This document shows positions 1 through 5,557 of a stretch of DNA of 7,200 nt, in pieces. Within the stretch, counting starts at the first letter, position 1, and every line of letters starts with the position of its first letter. This stretch comes from Candidatus Mediterraneibacter gallistercoris (GTDB lineage Bacteria > Bacillota_A > Clostridia > Lachnospirales > Lachnospiraceae): positions 1-7,200 of the forward strand of contig DWWI01000070.1 in assembly GCA_019119745.1 (NCBI GenBank). Reading direction: 5' to 3'. Under the pieces are notes generated by a model. That model made no database searches and was not told where the DNA came from. It was given only the letters and a program-made list of their open reading frames with translations. The position numbers and the translations under genes are program-made.

Positions 1-322
1 TCTGAACAGCCTGATCGGTGTCATAGCCATCGCTATATTGTTTGCCACAAGGAAGTTTCTGTTTGCCGCTTTCGATGAGACTGAAAAGACCGTCTTCCGC
101 TCTTCGCAGAAAGTGTATCAGATCAACCGGCTGTTCCATCTGGACATCCCCTTCAGTGACAAAGACGACACCCTGCTGGATGTCCTTCTCCAGAAAATGG
201 AGGAAGACGATACAGAACCCGGCACAGGAGCGTGTGTGTATTTTACAGATCTCGGACTGCGGATCGCCAAGATCAAAGATGGAAAAATCACACGGATCGA
301 AGTGATTCGTTCTATACATTGA
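1..322 (+). CDS. 3' end of an unrecognised protein gene (5' truncated by window edge)
   Basis: The frame is open from base 2 to a TGA at 320-322, giving 106 residues with no stop, so the gene probably begins outside the window. A TTG at base 38 could serve as a start, but no good ribosome binding site precedes it and coding continues upstream of it. The first visible residues (LNSLIGVIAIAILFA) are strongly hydrophobic and could be a membrane segment or a buried helix. The rest is soluble and charged, with an acidic stretch (KMEEDDTEPG) and a beta-rich end (YFTDLGLRIAKIKDGKITRIEVIRSIH). I do not recognise the family and assign no function. Codon use resembles the neighbouring genes, and the gene runs in the same direction as hpf, ending 88 bases before it. 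The putative hpf promoter -35 lies inside its last codons. Confidence 0.6.
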   Translation, partial: LNSLIGVIAIAILFATRKFLFAAFDETEKTVFRSSQKVYQINRLFHLDIPFSDKDDTLLDVLLQKMEEDDTEPGTGACVYFTDLGLRIAKIKDGKITRIEVIRSIH

Positions 323-341
323 CGCTGTTACATGTTATAAT
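313..341 (+). promoter_or_regulatory. Putative sigma-A promoter of hpf (extended -10)
   Basis: A perfect -10 hexamer TATAAT at 336-341 is preceded by TG at 333-334, making an extended -10 element (TGTTATAAT). Exactly 17 bases upstream is TATACA (313-318), matching 4 of 6 bases of the TTGACA consensus. Transcription would start near base 348, leaving about 60 bases of AT-rich leader before the hpf start. A TTGACG at 319-324 also looks like a -35 box but sits only 11 bases from the -10, too close to work with it. The promoter implies that hpf can be transcribed independently of the upstream gene. Confidence 0.5.
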
Positions 342-392
342 ATTTACATAATACATACACATATTTAACACATGTTTATGTAGAATATGAAC

Positions 393-401
393 AAAAAGGA
401 G
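393..401 (+). promoter_or_regulatory. Ribosome binding site that sets the hpf start
   Basis: AAAAAGGAG at 393-401 ends 9 bases before the ATG at 411. An in-frame ATG at 387 lies upstream of this site and would place the Shine-Dalgarno sequence inside the coding region, so 411 is the better start. The protein then begins MNFIISGKNIEVT, as is usual for HPF proteins. Confidence 0.8.
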
Positions 402-410
402 TTGAACAGT

Positions 411-968
411 ATGAATTTTATCATCAGTGGAAAAAACATTGAAGTAACACAAGGGCTCAAAGACTCAATCGAACAGAAATTAGGCAAGCTTGAGAGGTAC
501 TTCACTCCTGAAACAGAAATCATCGTAACCCTGAGCGTAGAGAAAGGACGCCAGAAGATCGAGGTAACAATCCCGGTCAAGGGAAATCTCATCCGCTCAG
601 AGCAGACAAGTAACGATATGTATGTATCTATCGATCTCGTGGAAGAGATCATTGAGCGCCAGCTTCGCAAATACAAAAACAAGCTGGTTGCAAAAAATCA
701 GGGACATCCCACTTCCGCGGCACCTACCGGAAGCATCCGGAAAGAATTCATCGATTCCGAGGAGGAATCTCCCGAGGATGACGAGATTCGAATCGTACGT
801 ACCAAGAAATTCGGCATCAAACCGATGTATCCGGAAGACGCCTGCCTCCAGATGGAACTTCTGGGACACAGCTTCTTCGTTTTCTCTAACGCAGAGACTG
901 ATGAGGTTAATGTAGTATATAAGAGAAAAGATGGTTCTTTCGGACTGATCGAACCAGAATTTTCATAA
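411..968 (+). CDS. hpf: Long-form ribosome hibernation promoting factor (HPF)
   Basis: The 185-residue protein matches the length and architecture of long HPF (also called RaiA or YvyD), the cytoplasmic factor that binds the 30S subunit and joins 70S ribosomes into inactive 100S dimers during starvation or stationary phase. Residues 1 to about 97 form the ribosome-binding domain (MNFIISGKNIEVTQGLKDSI start, basic RQLRKYKNKL at 84-92). A low-complexity acidic linker follows at about 98-125 (DSEEESPEDDE). Residues 127-185 are the conserved dimerisation domain, with IVRTKKFGIKPMYPEDA, QMELLGHSFFVF and the ending VVYKRKDGSFGLIEPEF. The start at 411 is chosen because of the upstream AAAAAGGAG. The gene has its own likely promoter and is followed at once by a hairpin, so it is probably monocistronic. 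In many Firmicutes secA follows hpf; here a convergent yigZ-family gene follows instead. Family assignment is firm. Confidence 0.97.
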   Translation: MNFIISGKNIEVTQGLKDSIEQKLGKLERYFTPETEIIVTLSVEKGRQKIEVTIPVKGNLIRSEQTSNDMYVSIDLVEEIIERQLRKYKNKLVAKNQGHPTSAAPTGSIRKEFIDSEEESPEDDEIRIVRTKKFGIKPMYPEDACLQMELLGHSFFVFSNAETDEVNVVYKRKDGSFGLIEPEFS

Positions 969-985
969 TCCGTGTTCAAACAAAG

Positions 986-1048
986 CCGCCTGTGAAAACA
1001 TGCTCCATGAAAATCTTATGAAGCACCGTTTTCACAGGCGGTCTTTTT
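986..1048. terminator. Bidirectional terminator between hpf and the yigZ-family gene
   Basis: A perfect 14-bp stem pairs 986-999 with 1028-1041 (CCGCCTGTGAAAAC with its complement). The 28-base loop can pair further, 1001-1008 with 1018-1025 with one mismatch, giving one long hairpin. On the plus strand it is followed by GTCTTTTT (1041-1048), a U tract suited to terminating hpf. On the minus strand the stem is followed by CTTTGTTTG (985-977), a weaker U-rich run suited to ending the convergent gene. The TAA of the minus-strand gene (1049-1047) lies within the plus-strand U tract. Confidence 0.85.
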
Positions 1049-1700
1049 ATACTTCCCAGATTTCAACACCGTTCTCCGTCCTGGCGAACCAGCATTTTCC
1101 TTTTTTCTCCAGAACAGCCTGTCCGTTTGTTCCTTCAAGCACCTCTTTTGTAAATGATCCTTCTTCCTCTTCCGGGATAACTATAGAAATGACTACTTTA
1201 TCTGTATAGGCCGTATCCAGAATATCCAGTCCTCTCCGACCGATCAGATACTGTATCTTTCCGAGTCCTGTATAATCCGTGTGAATGTCTAGTTTAAACG
1301 CTGAGATACGGGTAATAATCACAGTATCGGAAAGTGCGGCCGCCGCTGCCGAGGTATATGCGCGCACCAGCCCCCCTGTTCCCAGGAGCGTACCGCCGAA
1401 ATATCTTGTCACAACAACAAAAATATCCGTCACCTTCCGCCCCCTGATCACTTCAAGGATCGGCTTTCCGGCAGTTCCGGCAGGCTCCCCGTCGTCGCTC
1501 ATTCTCTCTGAGGCAGGGTTCCTTCCGATCACATAGGCCCAGCAGTGATGTCTCGCGTCCCAGTACCGCTTTTTTACTTCTTCCAGATAAGCAAACGCCT
1601 CTTCTTCACAGGAAACAGAATAAACTTCTGCGATAAATCGGGATTTTTTCTCCGTATACTCTCCTGTACCGCCTCTGTATACAGTATCATACCTGTCCAT
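1047..1700 (-). CDS. yigZ: YigZ/YvyE family protein (IMPACT, UPF0029)
   Basis: The 217-residue protein has the full length typical of the bacterial YigZ/YvyE family. The N-terminal IMPACT (UPF0029) domain spans about residues 15-125 and shows its conserved blocks: KKSRFIA (18-24), DARHHCWAYVIG (48-59), SDDGEPAGTAGKPIL (68-82) and VVVTRYFGGTLLGTGGLVRAY (95-115). The C-terminal part (about 135-200) fits the DUF1949 ferredoxin-like domain found in these proteins. The family is related to eukaryotic IMPACT, a regulator of Gcn2, and ribosome or RNA association has been suggested, but the bacterial molecular role is not settled and no enzymatic activity is assigned here. The ATG at 1700-1698 follows a strong AAAGGAGGGG with a 3-base gap. 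The gene is divergent from the penicillin-binding protein gene and convergent with hpf, so it is probably transcribed alone. No clear promoter could be picked in the AT-rich region upstream. Confidence 0.93.
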   Translation of the reverse strand: MDRYDTVYRGGTGEYTEKKSRFIAEVYSVSCEEEAFAYLEEVKKRYWDARHHCWAYVIGRNPASERMSDDGEPAGTAGKPILEVIRGRKVTDIFVVVTRYFGGTLLGTGGLVRAYTSAAAAALSDTVIITRISAFKLDIHTDYTGLGKIQYLIGRRGLDILDTAYTDKVVISIVIPEEEEGSFTKEVLEGTNGQAVLEKKGKCWFARTENGVEIWEV

Positions 1701-1792
1701 AAGCCCCTCCTTTCATTCCGAAAACATATTTTTAAGACTAACGTAACTATATTATCAAAAAATGTAGAAAATATGAAGATTTTATTTTTAAC

Positions 1793-1821
1793 TTTATTTA
1801 TATGCGCATATTTGATATAAT
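1793..1821 (+). promoter_or_regulatory. Putative promoter of the penicillin-binding protein gene, with palindromic spacer
   Basis: A perfect TATAAT at 1816-1821 preceded by TG at 1813-1814 forms an extended -10 element. The hexamer 17 bases upstream, TTTATT (1793-1798), is a poor -35, as is tolerated in extended -10 promoters. The spacer contains a perfect 12-bp palindrome, ATATGCGCATAT, at 1800-1811. Transcription would begin near 1828, leaving only about 20 bases before the GTG start at 1850 and placing the ribosome binding site almost at the 5' end of the message. Confidence 0.55.
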
Positions 1822-1832
1822 CATGAGAGTTA

Positions 1833-1840
1833 AAAGGAGG
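1833..1840 (+). promoter_or_regulatory. Ribosome binding site that sets a GTG start
   Basis: AAAGGAGG at 1833-1840 ends 9 bases before an in-frame GTG at 1850. An in-frame ATG at 1841 touches the site with no spacing. Another in-frame ATG at 1802 lies upstream of the putative -10 box and could not be on a transcript made from that promoter. GTG at 1850 is therefore the preferred start. Confidence 0.75.
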
Positions 1841-1849
1841 ATGTTATTC

Positions 1850-4513
1850 GTGAATTACGGGAAAAGAAACCTTTCCAGAAGAAAAAAAAGTATTTCTTCT
1901 AAAAAAAGAATGAAAAAGAAACGTGTAGGTGTACGGTTCTTTAAAGCCCTCATCATATGTATACTCCTCCTGGGAATCATATGTGTCATCGGAGGCGCTG
2001 TCTTTGCCAAAAAGATCATAGACAACACTCCCGCCGTTTCGGCCGATGATATACTTCCCCAGGGATATACGACTAACATTACTGATCAGAGCGGAACCGT
2101 GATGGAAACTCTGAAAGACTCCGATTCCAACCGTATTTACAAAACGTATGAGGAGATTACAGCCAATTCCGAATATCTGCCTCATGCATTCGTTGCGATT
2201 GAGGACGAGCGTTTCTACGAACACAACGGCATTGATCTTCAGGGAATTATAAGGGCCGGAATCGTGGGCATTGCCAATGGCTTCGACTTTACTGAAGGAG
2301 CCAGTACGCTGACACAGCAGCTGATCAAGAACAATGTATTTCCGGATTTTGTTAACGAGAATACACTCTTCGATAAGGTAGAGCGAAAACTGCAGGAACA
2401 GTACCTCGCCCTTCAGATTGAAAAAGAGATGAGCAAGAAACAGATTCTGGAAGCATATATGAATACGATCAACCTCGGTCAGGGATGTCTCGGAGTAGAA
2501 ACAGCAGCCATGCGCTATTTCAACAAATCAGCAGCTGATCTGACCCTGTCAGAGTGTGCGGTCATCGCAGCGATCACGCAGAACCCGACCACCTATGATC
2601 CGGTGACAAATCCTGACAAAAATGCAAGCCGCCGGGAAATAGTCCTGGGCAACATGCTTGAACAGGGATATATTGATCAGTCAGAGTATGATGAAGCCAT
2701 GGCGGATCAGGTATACGACCGCATCCTTGAGACTGCAGCTGTCACAGAAGATACCACTCCCTATTCCTATTTTACAGATGCACTTATCGAAGATGTAGTT
2801 CAGGATCTCATCGATGAAAAAGGGTATTCTGAAACGCAGGCATATAACCTGCTCTACAGCGGAGGTCTTACTATCAGGTCTACGCAGGACGCTTCGATCC
2901 AGAAGATCTGTGATGATGTGATATCTGATGAAGATTATTATCCCGCGAAGGAATACGGTCTCGACTTTGCCCTGACCATCCATCGTGCGGACGGTTCGGC
3001 AGAGAACTACAGCAAGGAAAATCTGGGAACGTATATCAGAGAGAACCATGATGACAGCAATCCTCTTGTCTTTTCCTCCAAAGAGGAAGCCGAGCAGATG
3101 ATCGAAGAATATAAATCTACGCTGGGAATCGACGAGGAAGCCGGTGATACGGTTGATCAGAATTATACTATCACTCTTCAGCCTCAGGTTTCCTTTGTTG
3201 TCATGGACCAGTATACCGGACAGGTCAAGGCTATCGTAGGCGGACGAGGCGAGAAGTCAGGTAATCGTACCTTCAACCGTGCGACAGATGATCCGCAGCA
3301 GCCGGGTTCCTGTTTCAAGATTCTGTCTACTTACGCGCCGGGATTGAACGAAGGAAAGATCACGCTGGCAGATACAGTCGTAGACGAACCATATAAATAC
3401 GAAAGCGGACAGGAAGTGCACAACTCTTACAAAGGTTATAAAGGAGCTACAACCGTCCGCAATGCAATCCGGGACTCAATCAATACCATTGCGGTCCGCA
3501 CACTCACTGAGGACGTCGGACCAAAGACAGGATACGAATATCTGGAGAAATTCGGATTCACAACCCTTACAGATGCAGATATTACGCAGGCAATGGCTCT
3601 CGGAGGCATCACCAATGGTGTATACAATATTGAGCTTACAGCGGCGTTTGCGTCTATCGCAAACAGCGGGACATATACAGAACCGATCCTCTATACAGAA
3701 ATCCTCGACCACGACGGAAATGTTCTGATCGATAATACGACTCCGTCGACGCACGAAGCCATCAAGGACTCCACCGCTTATCTTCTTACAAGCGCGATGG
3801 AGGATGTAGTCAGCAGCGGTACAGGATACGGCGCAGGCCTGAGCAATATGACGACAGCCGGAAAGACCGGTTCTACAGATGATTATGCAGACCGCTGGTT
3901 TGTAGGCTTTACTCCTTACTATACTGCAGGTATCTGGGGTGGTTACGATGATAATAAATCCATGGAAGGCTACGGTTCCTGGCATCTGTCCATCTGGCAT
4001 GCAATCATGGAACGTATCCATCAGGATCTTGAGGACAAAGATTTCGAAATGCCGTCTTCTGTTGTACAAAAGACCGTATGTACACGGACCGGGCTTCTGG
4101 CAGTAAGCGGCTGTCCTTCAAGAACAGATTATTTCGACAAGGATACAGCTCCTACAGAAAGCTGTTCAGGACATGGAGGCTGGAGATATTCTGACAATGA
4201 CTATAGTTCAGGTACCGATACCAATACCGGTGACACCGATGACAACAATACCGGCGGCGGTAATACCAGTGATAATACCAGTGGCGGTAATACCGGCGGT
4301 GACACTTCCGGCGGCAATACTGGCGGTGGTAATACCGGTGGCGGCAATACCGGCGGCGACACTTCCGGCGGCAATACCAGCGGCGGTAATACCGGTGGTA
4401 ATACCGGTGGCGGCAATACCGGCGGTGGGGATGCCGGTGGAAGTACCGGCGGAGATACCGGGGGCGGTAATACCGGCGGCGGAGATGCCGGTGGTGATAC
4501 CACAACAGAATAA
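1850..4513 (+). CDS. Class A penicillin-binding protein (PBP1A-like transglycosylase/transpeptidase) with Gly-rich C-terminal tail
   Basis: The 887-residue protein (from GTG 1850) is a bifunctional peptidoglycan synthase of the PonA/MrcA type. It polymerises lipid II into glycan strands and cross-links the peptides outside the membrane. Residues 1-29 are a very basic cytoplasmic tail and 31-53 a single membrane anchor. The glycosyltransferase family 51 domain (about 85-260) has catalytic Glu118 in EDERFYEHNG, GASTLTQQ at 150-157, and KKQILEAYMN. The transpeptidase domain (about 460-730) has Ser487-Cys-Phe-Lys490 (SxxK), Ser543-Ile-Asn545 (SxN) and Lys672-Thr-Gly-Ser (KTGS), so both activities look intact. 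A Cys-containing segment (VCTRTGLLAVSGCPS ... ESCSGH) precedes a low-complexity tail of about 100 residues (788-887) rich in Gly, Asn, Thr and Asp. The gene appears monocistronic, between its own promoter and a strong terminator. Beta-lactams would be expected to acylate Ser487. Confidence 0.96.
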   Translation: MNYGKRNLSRRKKSISSKKRMKKKRVGVRFFKALIICILLLGIICVIGGAVFAKKIIDNTPAVSADDILPQGYTTNITDQSGTVMETLKDSDSNRIYKTYEEITANSEYLPHAFVAIEDERFYEHNGIDLQGIIRAGIVGIANGFDFTEGASTLTQQLIKNNVFPDFVNENTLFDKVERKLQEQYLALQIEKEMSKKQILEAYMNTINLGQGCLGVETAAMRYFNKSAADLTLSECAVIAAITQNPTTYDPVTNPDKNASRREIVLGNMLEQGYIDQSEYDEAMADQVYDRILETAAVTEDTTPYSYFTDALIEDVVQDLIDEKGYSETQAYNLLYSGGLTIRSTQDASIQKICDDVISDEDYYPAKEYGLDFALTIHRADGSAENYSKENLGTYIRENHDDSNPLVFSSKEEAEQMIEEYKSTLGIDEEAGDTVDQNYTITLQPQVSFVVMDQYTGQVKAIVGGRGEKSGNRTFNRATDDPQQPGSCFKILSTYAPGLNEGKITLADTVVDEPYKYESGQEVHNSYKGYKGATTVRNAIRDSINTIAVRTLTEDVGPKTGYEYLEKFGFTTLTDADITQAMALGGITNGVYNIELTAAFASIANSGTYTEPILYTEILDHDGNVLIDNTTPSTHEAIKDSTAYLLTSAMEDVVSSGTGYGAGLSNMTTAGKTGSTDDYADRWFVGFTPYYTAGIWGGYDDNKSMEGYGSWHLSIWHAIMERIHQDLEDKDFEMPSSVVQKTVCTRTGLLAVSGCPSRTDYFDKDTAPTESCSGHGGWRYSDNDYSSGTDTNTGDTDDNNTGGGNTSDNTSGGNTGGDTSGGNTGGGNTGGGNTGGDTSGGNTSGGNTGGNTGGGNTGGGDAGGSTGGDTGGGNTGGGDAGGDTTTE
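4211..4503 (+). repeat. Degenerate in-frame tandem repeat coding the Gly/Asn/Thr tail
   Basis: This stretch is built from 9-, 12- and 15-base variants of an AATACCGGCGGT-like unit (Asn-Thr-Gly-Gly, also Asp-Thr-Ser-Gly-Gly and Asp-Ala-Gly-Gly). It is clearly more GC-rich than the flanks. One exact 20-base copy occurs at 4301-4320 and again at 4358-4377, 57 bases (19 codons) apart. All units appear to be multiples of three, so gain or loss of a unit changes tail length without a frameshift. Apparent open frames in the other five readings of this region, including Pro-rich ones on the minus strand, are by-products of the repeat. Confidence 0.9.
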
Positions 4514-4570
4514 AAAAAGAAAGAATCCGTTTCTGAAGTCTGCTGACTTCAGAAACGGATTCTTCTTTTT
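4512..4570. terminator. Strong bidirectional terminator between the PBP gene and glcK
   Basis: A perfect 20-bp stem pairs 4521-4540 with 4545-4564 around the 4-base loop TGCT. On the plus strand it is followed by CTTTTT (4565-4570), ending the penicillin-binding protein transcript. On the minus strand it is followed by a run of seven T (complement of 4518-4512), ending the convergent uvrC-hprK-glcK transcript. The A tract begins inside the TAA stop of the plus-strand gene (4511-4513). The glcK stop is 22 bases beyond the right end. Confidence 0.93.
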
Positions 4571-4592
4571 ATAAACAGGCTCTGCCTATTAA

Positions 4593-5531
4593 TTATGCAT
4601 TATCCAGAACCAGCTTGGCAGCGCCGCAGATTCCCGCATCATTTCCAAGCTGGGCAAGAACAAACCTCACATTTTTATCCGCAAAAAACGCTCTTTCCAT
4701 ATACGGCTCTTTTATGTAGGGGATAAGCACTTCCCCGGCTTTCGACACACCTCCGCCAATCACAAATACGGCCGGATCAGTCACTGCCGCAAGATTAGCC
4801 AGACCATATCCCAGATATTTTCCGAATGTCGTGGCAATCTCCTTCGCAACCTCATCGCCTTCTTTTACTGCGTCAAATACATCTTTTGCCGTAACGTCCT
4901 CTTTATTTAAAATTGTAGGACGCATCTCCTGACCGAGTTTCTGCTTAGCCAGCCGTACGATTCCCGTAGCTGATGCATACTGTTCCAGACACCCTTTGTT
5001 TCCGCAGCCGCAGCGGTCCGTCTCTTCATAGTTCACACACAGATGGCCGATCTCGCCTCCCGCTCCATTTGCGCCTACAAGTATCTTGCCATCGATGATA
5101 ATGCCGCCGCCAACTCCGGTTCCAAGCGTTACCATGATCATATTCTTCTCGCCTTCGCCGCCGCCTTTCCACATCTCACCGAGAGCTGCTACATTCGCGT
5201 CATTTCCTATATATGATGTAAGACCTGTAAGTTCTTCCAGTTCTTTCTTAACTTCCTTGTATGTCCATCCGAGATTCGCGCTTCCGTTCACCACTCCGTC
5301 CGCGGTCACCGGAGCCGGAACTCCGGCTCCGATCCCGACAATCTCGTTCTTATCCAGCTGATGTTCCTCGATCTTCTTTTCAATAGAAGCCGCAATATTC
5401 GGAAGGATTGCCTTTCCTTCCTCAGACGTATCTGTCGTGATCTCCCATTTGTCAAGAACCGTTCCCGACTCTTCGAAAAGCCCCATCTTTACCGTGGTTC
5501 CGCCGATATCCACTCCAAAACAGTATTTCAT
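4593..5531 (-). CDS. glcK: ROK-family glucokinase
   Basis: The 312-residue cytoplasmic sugar kinase fits the GlcK branch of the ROK family, which transfers phosphate from ATP to glucose to give glucose 6-phosphate. The N-terminal phosphate loop is DIGGTTVKMG (8-17). The likely catalytic base is Asp111 in IGNDANVAALGE. A second nucleotide-binding loop is GTGVGGG (137-143). Glu160 and His163 in GGEIGH, together with CGCGNKGCLEQYAS (174-187), form the ROK signature: His163, Cys174, Cys176 and Cys181 are the expected zinc ligands. The C-terminal FVIGGGVS and GNDAGICGAA motifs are also typical. The ATG at 5531 is preceded by AAAGGAG with 9-base spacing. Only 26 bases separate it from the hprK stop, so it is probably co-transcribed with hprK, and it is the last gene before the shared terminator. 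Glucose is the most likely substrate, but other hexoses or N-acetylated sugars cannot be excluded from motifs alone. Confidence 0.94.
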   Translation of the reverse strand: MKYCFGVDIGGTTVKMGLFEESGTVLDKWEITTDTSEEGKAILPNIAASIEKKIEEHQLDKNEIVGIGAGVPAPVTADGVVNGSANLGWTYKEVKKELEELTGLTSYIGNDANVAALGEMWKGGGEGEKNMIMVTLGTGVGGGIIIDGKILVGANGAGGEIGHLCVNYEETDRCGCGNKGCLEQYASATGIVRLAKQKLGQEMRPTILNKEDVTAKDVFDAVKEGDEVAKEIATTFGKYLGYGLANLAAVTDPAVFVIGGGVSKAGEVLIPYIKEPYMERAFFADKNVRFVLAQLGNDAGICGAAKLVLDNA

Positions 5532-5557
5532 AGCTAAACTCTCCTTTCACTCCCTCT

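Noticed and set aside
319..341. TTGACG plus TATAAT as a classical promoter pair upstream of hpf
   Set aside because: The spacing is only 11 bases. The extended -10 with TATACA at 17 bases fits better.
330..376. Two ACATGTT copies 40 bases apart in the hpf leader as a possible regulator site
   Set aside because: The motif is only 7 bases in AT-rich DNA, one copy overlaps the -10 box, and the flanks do not extend the similarity. Chance is the simpler explanation.
1021..1034. Possible CcpA (cre) site AAGCACCGTTTTCA
   Set aside because: It misses the conserved TG at the left half-site and is part of the terminator hairpin.
1701..1800. Minus-strand promoter for the yigZ-family gene
   Set aside because: Candidates such as GATAAT and TATAGT occur, but none has a convincing -35 at 16-18 bases or a TG extension. 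The region is too AT-rich to choose one.
1802..1849. Start of the PBP at ATG 1802 or ATG 1841
   Set aside because: The first lies upstream of the putative -10 box, and the second abuts the Shine-Dalgarno sequence with no spacing. GTG 1850 has normal spacing.
3476..4069. Minus-strand open frame of 197 codons inside the PBP gene
   Set aside because: It is antisense to the conserved transpeptidase domain and has no family-like motif or ribosome binding site.
4211..4503. CRISPR-like or mobile-element repeat array
   Set aside because: The units are 9-15 bases without distinct spacers and keep the reading frame of the PBP, so this is a coding low-complexity tract.
4152..4574. Several open frames with Arg/Tyr-, Pro/Val- or Ile/Pro-rich repeats in other readings of the PBP tail
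   Set aside because: A tandem repeat with units of a multiple of three keeps all six frames open. The compositions are trivial translations of the repeat, and no ribosome binding sites or domains were seen.
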